In this document: in pieces, positions 47,782 through 56,288 of the stretch | How positions within the stretch are numbered: the stretch's first letter is position 1 | Layout of the letters: every line of letters starts with the position of its first letter | Assembly: GCA_029246385.1 (NCBI GenBank) | Contig: JAQWNG010000043.1 | Location: forward strand, 62,001 to 126,000 | DNA length: 64,000 nucleotides | Origin: Halioglobus sp. | GTDB lineage: Bacteria; Pseudomonadota; Gammaproteobacteria; Pseudomonadales; Halieaceae | Direction: 5' to 3' | Program-made: the position numbers and the translations under genes | Notes under the pieces: generated by a model | What the model was told of the DNA's origin: nothing | Databases searched by the model: none | What the model saw: only the letters and a program-made list of their open reading frames with translations

Positions 47782-49152
47782 ATGAAACCATTACTGCTCT
47801 GGTCTGATCTGTTAATTTATGTGCTAGTGTTGATGCTCTGCCTGTTTTTTTTGCGTCTGCGCAGTGATCCTCAGACACGAGAGCACTGGCGGCGGGTATT
47901 CAGCACACGGCTAGGCATGGTGACCTTTACTCTAATTTTGGTCTATGTGGGTATAGCGTTGCTTGACTCACTCCACTTCCGCCGAGCGCTGGAACCTGTA
48001 GCGGGAACCCAAAGCAGTGAGCGCTTTTATGACAATCAAGTGACCAGCGCGCTGGATGTGATGCTCGGGGGGATGGGAGAGCGCTTTGAGCGCACCTATT
48101 CCTCACCTTTTGCACTTATATCCTTTGCGAAAGAAAACATGAAAGATGAAAATGGTGCTCTATATAGAGACTTCCCCCAGCTCGAACACGCAGGACGTCA
48201 TCTTTCAGCGCCCGCGGAGCGCTGGACCGATGTTCTGAAAAAGTCTATCACGGCGCTGATTTGGGGCCTGTTAATTTCGGCTGTGTTGGTCGGCATGCAA
48301 TGGGCTTTTTTGCGCCGCAGTTCACTGCCTTGGTATGCTTCATGGCTGACACAGACGACGGTTATTTGTCTAGCGGTGTGGCTGGTCCTCATCAGCCCTT
48401 ATTACCATGTATTGGGCACTGATCGCGGGGGCGCTGATGTAGCCTACCAGAGTATCAAGGGTGTGCGCACAGCGGTTCTGCTGGGCACGCTGGCAACGCT
48501 TATTATGTTGCCTATCGCCGTGACCCTTGGCGTGATGGCAGGGTATTTCAAGGGCAGGGTAGATGACGTGGTGCAGTACCTTTACACCACCATGAGTTCT
48601 ATTCCAGGCATCCTCCTCATTGCGGCTTCCGTGCTGCTGTTTCAGGTCTATATTGACCTGCATCCGGACTTCTTCTCTACCGGCATGGAGAAAGCCGATG
48701 CGCGGTTTATTGCACTGTGCTTTATTTTGGGTGTGACCAGTTGGTCGTCTCTTTGCCGTTTAATCCGTGGAGAAACACTCAAAATCAGTCAGTTGGAATT
48801 TGTTCAGGCTGCTCATGCTTTCGGGGTAAGTCATAGTAGAATCGTGACACGGCATATATTGCCCAATGTTGTCCATATCATTTTGATTACTTTTGTACTG
48901 GATTTTAGTTCGCTGGTATTGGCAGAGGCGGTACTGTCTTACATTGGCGTGGGCATTGATCCAGCGATGGGTAGCTGGGGCAACATGATTAATAGCGCCC
49001 GCTCCGAACTGTCTCGTGAACCTGTCGTTTGGTGGACACTTAGTGGGGCGTTTTTCTTTATGTTTGTGTTAGTGCTGGCGGCCAACTTGTTTGCGGATTT
49101 GGTGCGCGATGCGTTTGATCCGCGTACTGGATCACGGGTGGCTACCGCATGA
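47782..49152 (+). CDS. Peptide-type ABC transporter permease (DppC/YejE-like), extended
   Basis: This 456-residue permease is longer than the usual 280-350. Before the normal domain it carries extra hydrophobic segments at about residues 5-24, 44-62, 155-175 and 185-205 and a polar, presumably periplasmic, part of about 90 residues between the second and third. The conserved region starts at HVLGTDRGGADVAYQSIKG and includes the EAA segment AAHAFGVSHSRIVTRHILPN. It pairs with the preceding permease. Its stop overlaps the start of the ATPase gene by four bases. Confidence 0.92.
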   Translation: MKPLLLWSDLLIYVLVLMLCLFFLRLRSDPQTREHWRRVFSTRLGMVTFTLILVYVGIALLDSLHFRRALEPVAGTQSSERFYDNQVTSALDVMLGGMGERFERTYSSPFALISFAKENMKDENGALYRDFPQLEHAGRHLSAPAERWTDVLKKSITALIWGLLISAVLVGMQWAFLRRSSLPWYASWLTQTTVICLAVWLVLISPYYHVLGTDRGGADVAYQSIKGVRTAVLLGTLATLIMLPIAVTLGVMAGYFKGRVDDVVQYLYTTMSSIPGILLIAASVLLFQVYIDLHPDFFSTGMEKADARFIALCFILGVTSWSSLCRLIRGETLKISQLEFVQAAHAFGVSHSRIVTRHILPNVVHIILITFVLDFSSLVLAEAVLSYIGVGIDPAMGSWGNMINSARSELSREPVVWWTLSGAFFFMFVLVLAANLFADLVRDAFDPRTGSRVATA

Positions 49153-50780
49153 TGGCGCGGCCTAATGTCCTAATGCAGGTACAGGATCTCAGAGTGAAGG
49201 GGCTTGAGACCGGCGGCACTATACTGAACGGCGTAAGCTTCGAGTTAAAGGCTGGCGAGATATTCGCGTTGGTTGGTGAGTCCGGTAGTGGTAAATCGGT
49301 AACTTCTCTCGCTGCGATGCGTCTGCTGCCGGCTGCTCTTGCGATTACCGGCGGAGAGGTTCGGGTTGCCGGTTTGGACCTGTTTGAGTTGCCTGAGGCC
49401 GATATGCAGACGGTGCGCGGTGAGCGCGTGGCAATGATTTTCCAAAATGCTATGTCTGCCCTGAATCCGGTGCAGACGGTCGGGGAGCAGGTCGCTGAGA
49501 CTTTGCGTTTGCACACATCTCAGCGAGGCAGCGCTCTTCGACAGCAAGTTCTGCAATTATTTGCAGAAGTGGGAATTAAGAGTCCCAATGAGCGTTATAG
49601 TTTTTACCCTCACCAATTGTCCGGCGGTCAACAGCAGCGCGTGTTGATTGCTATGGCGCTAGCGTGCGAGCCCAATATTCTTATCGCTGATGAGCCCACT
49701 ACTGCGCTTGATGTAACCATCCAGCAGCAGGTCCTAGCGTTGATCAAAGGCTTGACCCGCTCGCGGCAGTTGGCAGTGTTGCTCATCACGCACGATATGA
49801 GCGTCGTCAGAAATACTGCTGACGAGGTAGCCGTCATGTACCGTGGAGAAATTATTGAGCAAGCGGCAGTGGATGCGTTTTTCCGCAATCCCAAAGAGGC
49901 CTACAGTCGAAGACTGATTGAAGCTTTGCCAAATCTTGCAGATTTTCATAGTGCTTTTGAAGGTGAAGCGTTGTTGGAATTGGATGACGTCAAAGTGCAT
50001 TTTCCAGTCCGCAAAGGTATTTTGCAGCGCATCTCAGACTACGTTAGGGCAGTCGATGGCGTTTCACTTAGCATTGGTCGGGGAGAGACCTATGCACTGG
50101 TAGGTGAGTCCGGCAGCGGCAAGTCGACTCTCGGCCGCGCCATCCTAAACCTTGACCGAATTTCGGCAGGTAGTATCACCTTCCAAGGTGTGTCGATACA
50201 CTCACTTAACCGACGGGCGTTACTGCCATACCGTAAGAAAATTCAGGTGATATTTCAAAATCCGTTTTCTTCTATGAATCCGCGGCTTACGTTAAGAGAG
50301 ATCATTTATGAAGGTGTTGATAGCTTAATGAACTTGTCCGGTATTGAAAGAGAACAGCGTATAACCGTGCTACTCGACCGCGTGCAATTGGGTGCGGAAT
50401 TTAGCCAACGCTATCCGCATGAGCTTTCCGGCGGACAGCTGCAACGTGTCGCCATAGCAAGAGCGTTGGCGGTAGAACCTGAATTAATTATTTGCGATGA
50501 GCCTACCAGTGCGTTAGATGTTTCGATTCGTGCAGAGGTGTTGGAGTTACTGCAGGAGTTGCAGAGTGAGTTCGGCGTCTCCTATCTCTTTATTACCCAT
50601 GACCTCTCTATTGTTCCCGGTCTAGCGCACCGTGTGGGGGTCATGCAGTCGGGCAGGTTGGTGGAGCAAGGCACGGCTGAGGAGATTCTGACACGTCCGC
50701 AGCATCCCTATACACAGGCCCTGTTAGCATCCGTGCCGCGGGTTGATGCGGCGGAGTCAACAGACAGTACCGGGGAGTAG
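49149..50780 (+). CDS. Duplicated ABC transporter ATPase (YejF/DppD-DppF fusion)
   Basis: This 543-residue protein contains two complete ATP-binding cassettes, as YejF does, and so replaces separate D and F subunits. Cassette one has [18 protein letters not shown] and ADEPTTALD; cassette two, from about residue 275, has [18 protein letters not shown] and CDEPTSALD. It powers peptide import through the two permeases. It begins inside the end of the second permease gene. After it, 125 bases separate the operon from the reductase gene at 50906. Confidence 0.95.
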   Translation: MMARPNVLMQVQDLRVKGLETGGTILNGVSFELKAGEIFALVGESGSGKSVTSLAAMRLLPAALAITGGEVRVAGLDLFELPEADMQTVRGERVAMIFQNAMSALNPVQTVGEQVAETLRLHTSQRGSALRQQVLQLFAEVGIKSPNERYSFYPHQLSGGQQQRVLIAMALACEPNILIADEPTTALDVTIQQQVLALIKGLTRSRQLAVLLITHDMSVVRNTADEVAVMYRGEIIEQAAVDAFFRNPKEAYSRRLIEALPNLADFHSAFEGEALLELDDVKVHFPVRKGILQRISDYVRAVDGVSLSIGRGETYALVGESGSGKSTLGRAILNLDRISAGSITFQGVSIHSLNRRALLPYRKKIQVIFQNPFSSMNPRLTLREIIYEGVDSLMNLSGIEREQRITVLLDRVQLGAEFSQRYPHELSGGQLQRVAIARALAVEPELIICDEPTSALDVSIRAEVLELLQELQSEFGVSYLFITHDLSIVPGLAHRVGVMQSGRLVEQGTAEEILTRPQHPYTQALLASVPRVDAAESTDSTGE

Positions 50781-50858
50781 CGAGTTAAAGGGCAGTGTCG
50801 ACCGTATTTCTGTGCGCCCCGGCCCCAGCCAACGCATAGTTGCGCGTGCTAGTGAACC

Positions 50859-50889
50859 TTGACATCATGACGCCGTTCGCGAATCAAAT
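50859..50889 (+). promoter_or_regulatory. Candidate promoter of the reductase-acyltransferase-nucleotidyltransferase-Fic cassette
   Basis: An exact -35 element TTGACA stands at 50859-50864, and a weak -10 (TCAAAT) about 19 bases later, ending some 16 bases before the ATG at 50906. The spacing is a little long, so this is a moderate to weak candidate. It would give the cassette transcription independent of the upstream ABC importer. Confidence 0.25.
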
Positions 50890-50905
50890 CCGAGTCTCGG
50901 AATCT

Positions 50906-51889
50906 ATGAAAGTGTGTATTTATGGTGCTGGCGCCATTGGCGGATATCTTGGTCTTGTGCTGTTTGAAGCCGGTTATGATGTCAGCTTGATCGATCAGGG
51001 GATTCATCTTCGGGCGATACAAGAGCACGGTCTGACGCTTCGTATCAATGGCGAATCCAAAACGGCCCATATACCGTGCACCGATAAGCCGGAGACACTC
51101 GCAAAACAGGACTACGTCATTATTGCGGTGAAGACCTACACTGTTCCAGAAATCGTGATGACAATACCCGGCCTGCTGCATTCAGGGACAGCGGTGGTGA
51201 GCGTCAATAACGGTATACCCTGGTGGTATTTTTCTGACATGCAGACAAGTGTCGAGCGAACCTTCCTCGAAAGTGTAGACCCGGGGGGTAGTGTGTGGAA
51301 TCTGATAGGCGCAGAACGCGCACTTGGCTGTGTTGTCTACCCAGCTTGCGAAGTACTCTCCCCCGGCATCATCCAGCATATATCCGGCAATCGATTTGCC
51401 CTAGGCGAGCCTTCGGGAGAGAAATCCGAGCGCGTAATGTGGTTGGCTCAAGCCATGCGTAATAGCGGACTCAAAGCCCCGGTGAAGGCACGAATTCGCG
51501 ACGAGGTGTGGATGAAGCTGTGGGGCAATTTGGCATTTAATCCCATCAGCGTATTGACCGGCGCCACACTGCAAAAAATCTGTGAACAGCGCGATACGCG
51601 TGCACTGGCCAGCGAGATGATGTTGGAGGCGAAGGCTGTTGCAGAAAGCCTCGGCACGCGGTTCGCGCTTGACGTCGAACAACGAATAGCGGGCGCTGAG
51701 GCAGTCGGAGAGCACAAGACATCCATGCTCTTGGATTATGAGGCGGGGCGTCCACTTGAAATAAATGCATTACTGACCGCCGTACAGGAACTTGGCGTTC
51801 TGGTTGGTCAGAGAACGGGCACTATCGACAAGGTCGTAGGCCTGTTGAAATTAAAAGTGACGTCCTTGGGGAGGTTTGAATCGGAATGA
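50906..51889 (+). CDS. Ketopantoate reductase-like oxidoreductase (ApbA/PanE family)
   Basis: This 327-residue NADPH enzyme has the Rossmann motif YGAGAIGGYLG at the N-terminus, KTYTVPE and NNGIPWW segments, and a helical C-terminal domain with KLWGNLAFNPISVLTGATL and EHKTSMLLDYEAGRPLEINA, typical of 2-dehydropantoate 2-reductases. The frame is open from a TTG at 50840, but the added 22 residues precede the fold and the ATG at 50906 is the natural start. Many such paralogues reduce or oxidise other 2-keto or 2-hydroxy acids. Its stop overlaps the next start (ATGA at 51886-51889), so here it probably belongs to the following cassette rather than to coenzyme A synthesis. Confidence 0.88.
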   Translation: MKVCIYGAGAIGGYLGLVLFEAGYDVSLIDQGIHLRAIQEHGLTLRINGESKTAHIPCTDKPETLAKQDYVIIAVKTYTVPEIVMTIPGLLHSGTAVVSVNNGIPWWYFSDMQTSVERTFLESVDPGGSVWNLIGAERALGCVVYPACEVLSPGIIQHISGNRFALGEPSGEKSERVMWLAQAMRNSGLKAPVKARIRDEVWMKLWGNLAFNPISVLTGATLQKICEQRDTRALASEMMLEAKAVAESLGTRFALDVEQRIAGAEAVGEHKTSMLLDYEAGRPLEINALLTAVQELGVLVGQRTGTIDKVVGLLKLKVTSLGRFESE

Positions 51890-52533
51890 ACGCAGCAAGG
51901 CCGCCACTTGTTATATATGGGGCATGGTATTTTAGTCGCGTTGTCAGCGAGGCGGCCGAGGCGATGGGCTGGGACGTTATCGGGTATGTAGACCCGGATC
52001 CACCGGGCGACGTCGCCACGTTGGAATCGGTCCCGCTCGATGCAGCAGTATTTATTGCCATTGGTGATAACGCGATTCGGGGCGAAGTGAGTGCAGCGCT
52101 TTTGGCGCGCGGAAGGTTCCTCGCAACCATTGTTCACCCAGCGGCCAGTATCAGCCCCAGCGCGCGGCTTGGCCGCGGGTCCTATGCCGCAGAGTTGGTA
52201 GCGGTGCGCACTAATGCGACCCTTGGAGAGGGCGTTGTCTTGCAGGCCGGGAGTGTGGTCAGCCACGATTGTAATATTGCTCCCTATGCGTCCCTGGGTC
52301 CCAATGCAGCAGTTGCCAGCAAGGTCAGTGTTGGCCAGAGGACGATGGTCGGCGTCGGCGCCGTCATCGCGCCGGGGCTAGTATTAGGCGATGATTGTAC
52401 TGTGGCTGCCGGCGCAGTAGTTTTCAAGAATGGAGGTGCTGGTCAGACCCTCGTGGGAAACCCTGCTCGGGCAACGCCGAGCCCTTCCAAAAATAGAATC
52501 CACTCCGATTGGAGCGCTCATAATGTCTGGTAA
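51886..52533 (+). CDS. NeuD/PglD-like acyltransferase
   Basis: This 215-residue protein has a small N-terminal nucleotide-sugar-binding Rossmann-like domain (about residues 1-80, YGAWYFSRVVSEAAEAMGWD) and a C-terminal left-handed beta-helix of hexapeptide repeats (VHPAASISPSARLG through GAVIAPGLVLGDD and VGNPAR). This is the architecture of sialic-acid and bacillosamine acetyltransferases. It likely O- or N-acylates a small or sugar substrate with acetyl-CoA. It overlaps the reductase gene by four bases and the nucleotidyltransferase gene by eleven. Confidence 0.88.
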   Translation: MNAARPPLVIYGAWYFSRVVSEAAEAMGWDVIGYVDPDPPGDVATLESVPLDAAVFIAIGDNAIRGEVSAALLARGRFLATIVHPAASISPSARLGRGSYAAELVAVRTNATLGEGVVLQAGSVVSHDCNIAPYASLGPNAAVASKVSVGQRTMVGVGAVIAPGLVLGDDCTVAAGAVVFKNGGAGQTLVGNPARATPSPSKNRIHSDWSAHNVW

Positions 52534-53356
52534 GTCATCCACCGACCCTGATCAACAAGATGTGAATCAGTCGCCACCAGTATCGACCGCCCTGTTGCTT
52601 GCCGCCGGCGCTGGAACGCGGTTACATTGCGCAGCGCAAACTGAGGCAATGCCAAAATGCCTTTTAGAAGTAGGCGGACTATCAATATTAGAACGTCTGG
52701 TGAGTAGTCTTATGGCGAACGGTATTCGTCGTTTGGTCATTGTCACCGGTTATATGGAAAACCGTATTCGTGATGCTGTCACTCAGATCGTGAGTGACAT
52801 CCAGATCGAAACGATTGAGAACTCAGACTACGCCACGACCAACAACATCTATTCTCTGTGGCTGGCCAGATACAAGATCCGAGAGCCCTTTTTGCTTTTC
52901 GAGAGCGACCTGGTTTTTGAAGCCAGCCTGTTACCCAAAATGCTGGCGCCTGACAAAGCCGCGATTTCAACCATTCTTCCCTGGATGAACGGTACAACGG
53001 TCAGCCTGAACTGTCGGCAAAAAATTGAATCATTTAACGTGATGGGCCTGTTCAATCAACGGGATCAGTTTAAGACAGTCAATATGTACTGCTTGTCACT
53101 AGAAAGCTGGGATCGAATAATTTCCCAACTCGACGAGCACATCTCTGTGGGGCGGACCTCCAGTTACTATGAAGTGGTGTTTTCTGAAATGGTGGCAGAA
53201 AACGATCTCGAGTTTGAGACCGTTATCTTCCCTAATGATCGTTGGTATGAGATAGATACCCATGCGGATCGGCATGCAGCCAACAAATTACTCGCTTCAT
53301 GGCCAACCGATAGGATCAGTGGTTCCAAAGACACTCAGGGTGGCACACGGCAGTGA
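52523..53356 (+). CDS. LicC-like nucleotidyltransferase
   Basis: This 277-residue enzyme has the nucleotidyltransferase motif LLLAAGAGTRL, the catalytic lysine stretch MPKCLLEVGG, VTGYMENRI, the NNIYSLWLA segment, the acidic metal motif ESDLVFE and a WYEIDTHAD tail. NNIYSL and the tail are shared with CTP:phosphocholine and 2-aminoethylphosphonate cytidylyltransferases, so a CDP-linked product is more likely than a sugar nucleotide. The frame is open from 52430, inside the previous gene, but GGAG about nine bases before the ATG at 52523 decides the start. Its stop overlaps the GTG start of the TPR-Fic gene. Confidence 0.85.
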   Translation: MSGKSSTDPDQQDVNQSPPVSTALLLAAGAGTRLHCAAQTEAMPKCLLEVGGLSILERLVSSLMANGIRRLVIVTGYMENRIRDAVTQIVSDIQIETIENSDYATTNNIYSLWLARYKIREPFLLFESDLVFEASLLPKMLAPDKAAISTILPWMNGTTVSLNCRQKIESFNVMGLFNQRDQFKTVNMYCLSLESWDRIISQLDEHISVGRTSSYYEVVFSEMVAENDLEFETVIFPNDRWYEIDTHADRHAANKLLASWPTDRISGSKDTQGGTRQ

Positions 53357-54789
53357 AGAAAAAAGCCACGCTGGAGCAGGCTTGGATTGGAAAAATGCGC
53401 GCCGGGGCAAAGTATTTTGATCAGGGGCAGCCTGACAAGGCCACAAATTCCTTTCGAAAGGCGACGAAGCTTTGCCCCCAGCGTGTGGAAAGCTGGATAA
53501 ACCTAGGATCGGCACTGCTGGAGTCCCAGCGATATGAGCAATCGGTGGTCGCGGTTAAGAAAGCCCTGTCCCTCCAGCCTGAGCTGATGCTGTCCCATCT
53601 AATACTGGGGGATTCTCTACGCATGCTTGGCCAATGGGACGATGCGATCAATAGTTATCAGACCGCCGTTGACTTAGAGCGTACGCCAGTTTCTCTAAAC
53701 AAGCTGGCTTGCGCTCTACGGTCGCAGGGAAATTATCAATTCGCTGAGAGGCTATTGAGAGAGGCTATAGGGATGAATCCAAGCTTCACCATAGCCCGTG
53801 TTAACCTCGCGACGTTGCAGATAACTCTAAACCGTTTCGAAGATGCAGAGGCGCGACTAAAGGAAGTGGCAGGCTTATTACTGGCGCCCGTTGAAAAAAA
53901 GGAAATAGAGTCTGCTCAGCTGGCCCTTTCAGAGCACGCGCGGCTTAAAGGCGCAATTACTGAACTCACCGAAAAAGGCGCTCTCGACCCGCTAGAGACT
54001 CTGCTGCGCAGTATCCCCGCAGAAAAACTGCAAGTCGACGAAAATACACTCAGCGCTATCGGACGGTACACTGATTCAGCCAGCCGACTCACTTTCGCTA
54101 GCTCGCCTATTAACAACAAGGTGCCAGACGAATGGCCTTTAATAGAAGCAATGTTCATGATCCCCCATGTAAACTCGGTCAGCGAATATCTGGCAGTTAA
54201 AGGTAGCCTGCAACACGGCCTTCTCCTGGCTGGAGACTTATTGGAATCGACTAACATGGAAGCGGTCATCCTAGCAGCCCGCAGTACACAGCATGAACTT
54301 CAGGATCCGATTAAGGCCGAACTGCACTTGCGCCATTGGCATGCGCTGGCCTGCCAAAACCTGAACGATTTTATGCCCGGACATTTCAAATACACGCAAA
54401 ACTGGAGCCCAAGCAATCCATCGCTGCAGCGGGTTGATCCGGCTCAGGCTAGTGGAACCTTCAGGCGTTTTATCGATGAGTTCTATCAACATGCGCCCCC
54501 CGGTCTTGCACGCGCGGCCCTCGTTGCCATGGCGGTATGTGATTTGCACGCCTTTGCTGATGGCAATGGCCGGCTCGGCATAACCTGGCTAAACCGAGAA
54601 CTCGAATGGGCCGGCCTAGCGCCAGCACTATTTTCCAGAGAACTGGGGATTAGAGGGAAACTGGGTGCCGCCCGCAAAGAAGTGCGAAGCAACAGAGGCA
54701 ACCTGGAGTCCCTCGTCGCCGTCATTAACGAGGCTCAGCAATTCGGTCGTTTTTTCTGCAGTCAACTAGCCGAGATACAGGAACAGTAA
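53353..54789 (+). CDS. TPR protein with C-terminal Fic-type domain
   Basis: This 478-residue protein starts with about five tetratricopeptide repeats (residues 8-185; e.g. WINLGSALLESQRYEQSVVAV in part, WINLGSALLESQRYEQ), a linker to about residue 250, then a Fic domain. The Fic motif HAFADGNGR is at residues 399-407, with catalytic His399; the usual arginine three residues later is isoleucine, so the motif is slightly degenerate. A segment STQHEL before the domain resembles the autoinhibitory helix with its glutamate. Fic enzymes transfer AMP, UMP or phosphocholine to proteins. The GTG start overlaps the nucleotidyltransferase stop. The layout TPR-Fic resembles animal FICD, in a bacterial four-gene cassette. 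Confidence 0.8.
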   Translation: MKKKATLEQAWIGKMRAGAKYFDQGQPDKATNSFRKATKLCPQRVESWINLGSALLESQRYEQSVVAVKKALSLQPELMLSHLILGDSLRMLGQWDDAINSYQTAVDLERTPVSLNKLACALRSQGNYQFAERLLREAIGMNPSFTIARVNLATLQITLNRFEDAEARLKEVAGLLLAPVEKKEIESAQLALSEHARLKGAITELTEKGALDPLETLLRSIPAEKLQVDENTLSAIGRYTDSASRLTFASSPINNKVPDEWPLIEAMFMIPHVNSVSEYLAVKGSLQHGLLLAGDLLESTNMEAVILAARSTQHELQDPIKAELHLRHWHALACQNLNDFMPGHFKYTQNWSPSNPSLQRVDPAQASGTFRRFIDEFYQHAPPGLARAALVAMAVCDLHAFADGNGRLGITWLNRELEWAGLAPALFSRELGIRGKLGAARKEVRSNRGNLESLVAVINEAQQFGRFFCSQLAEIQEQ

Positions 54790-55149
54790 GCGATGGCGCT
54801 TAACACACCAGATGAAAAAGCCGGTTTCAAAAGAGCGACAGCATACGCGTGCGCCGTGACAATGACACAGCGATTTAGATAAGTTCTCAATGGTCGTCTC
54901 CACGCTTTTTTCGAGTGGCCACGATGGCTTTAGCCCGCGTTTAGCGGATGTTATCGCGCCCATTATTTGGCATATTGAGGTGATCCTGCTCCTGGCTTCT
55001 TGTTCTATTGGCAAGCGCTAGCAGGTCTGTCGGCTGCCCTGGTGTCAAATCGATGAAACTTCTATTGATCTGACGTAGAATACGTCGCTTTCGCGACTTG
55101 CTAGGTATATTAGTCGCACCCTGTAGACACTAACTCAGAGAATATTAGT
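54790..55149. other. Intergenic stretch between TPR-Fic and isopropylmalate-dehydrogenase-like genes
   Basis: No gene is well supported. A 43-codon frame beginning with ATG at 54890 lacks a ribosome binding site and recognisable sequence. A small hairpin GTCGC-tttc-GCGAC lies at about 55084-55097, and TATATT at about 55103-55108 could be a -10 element for the gene at 55150. The rest has no structure I can recognise. Confidence 0.35.
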
Positions 55150-56259
55150 ATGAAGAACTACAAAATCGCCTTATTGGCGGGAGACGGTATTGGCCCTGAA
55201 ATAATGCGTGAGGCGGTGAAAATATTTCGCCTGATTGAAGAGCGTAATGCCGTAACATTCACTTTGGTTGAGGCAGATTTCGGTGCGGCTGCATATTTCA
55301 AGTGCGGCCATCCCTTTCCCGAGGAGACAAAAGCAATCTGTGATCAAGCCGATGCTATCATTAAAGGTCCTATTGGATTGAGTCATGAAGAATCGAAAAA
55401 GATCCCAGTTGATATGCAGCCAGAGCGGGGCGCACTGTTGCCGCTGCGCCGTCGCTACAATACATTCGCTAATTTCCGTCCGGTGTCACTGCCGAAAGCG
55501 CTCGCACATTTTTCTCCTTTAAAGCCCGAGGTCATTGGCGCAGGCATCGATTTAGTGATGGTGCGTGAGCTGGTCGGTGGTTTGTATTTTGGTGAAAAAG
55601 AAGTCGGTGTTAATAAAGAGGGCTTGCGCTATGTCAAGGAGACCTTGGAGTATGACGAAGAACAGATTTGCCGCATCATGCATGAGGCATTGCGACTATC
55701 TATGCGGCGTAAAAAAGTGTTACACAATATTCACAAGAGCAACGTTCTGAAGTCTAGTGTGCTGTGGAATGAAGTGTTAGAAGAAGTTGCTGCCGAATAT
55801 CCGGAGGTAGAGATTAAGCATATCTTAGTTGATGCGGCGGCCACACAGTTGTGTCTGAACCCGGGGCAGTTTGATGTCATGGTGATGGAAAATATGTTTG
55901 GCGATATTCTCAGTGATCAAGGCGGCGGTATTCTGGGTTCTTTAGGCTTAATGCCTTCCGCATGTAAAGGGCCTGACAAGAGCTATTATGAGCCCTCGCA
56001 TGGTTCTGCACCTGATATTGCGGGCCAGAACATTGCCAATCCGTATTCTATGATTGGTTCTGTTGCCATGATGTTAGAAGATAGCTTTAGCATGGTGGAG
56101 GAGTCTAAAAATGTCTGGACAGCGATGCAAAGTGTTTTTGCTGATGGCTACTCAACGCCAGACCTATCTAAGCCCGATAGCGGCGTGAAAATGATCAAAA
56201 CCGCGGAGTTTGGTGATAAAGTAGTTTCTGCGCTGAGAGCTATGCCGACGGGGGCATAA
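55150..56259 (+). CDS. Isopropylmalate/isocitrate dehydrogenase family enzyme
   Basis: This 369-residue NAD(P)-dependent oxidative decarboxylase has the family start KIALLAGDGIGPEIM, a substrate-binding loop with RELVGGLYFGEKE (LeuB-like), a Tyr/Lys catalytic region (HNIHKSNVLKSS) and the metal motif NMFGDILSD. The GSAPDIAG segment binds cofactor. Features lean to 3-isopropylmalate dehydrogenase over isocitrate dehydrogenase, but a homoisocitrate or other chain-extended 2-hydroxy-acid is possible. The next gene is a convergent 2-isopropylmalate/citramalate-synthase-like gene 29 bases away, so the two probably share a pathway of 2-keto acid extension. No LeuC/LeuD is nearby. Confidence 0.87.
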   Translation: MKNYKIALLAGDGIGPEIMREAVKIFRLIEERNAVTFTLVEADFGAAAYFKCGHPFPEETKAICDQADAIIKGPIGLSHEESKKIPVDMQPERGALLPLRRRYNTFANFRPVSLPKALAHFSPLKPEVIGAGIDLVMVRELVGGLYFGEKEVGVNKEGLRYVKETLEYDEEQICRIMHEALRLSMRRKKVLHNIHKSNVLKSSVLWNEVLEEVAAEYPEVEIKHILVDAAATQLCLNPGQFDVMVMENMFGDILSDQGGGILGSLGLMPSACKGPDKSYYEPSHGSAPDIAGQNIANPYSMIGSVAMMLEDSFSMVEESKNVWTAMQSVFADGYSTPDLSKPDSGVKMIKTAEFGDKVVSALRAMPTGA

Positions 56260-56288
56260 AAGCAGTTTCACACTTGTGCAAAGCGTCG

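Noticed and set aside
53353-54789. Fic-domain protein as a toxin of a toxin-antitoxin pair
   Set aside because: No small antitoxin gene lies next to it, the protein is long with TPR repeats, and it is coupled to biosynthetic genes instead.
54766-55014. An 82-codon minus-strand frame over the end of the TPR-Fic gene and the following gap
   Set aside because: It overlaps a well-supported gene on the other strand and shows no family features.
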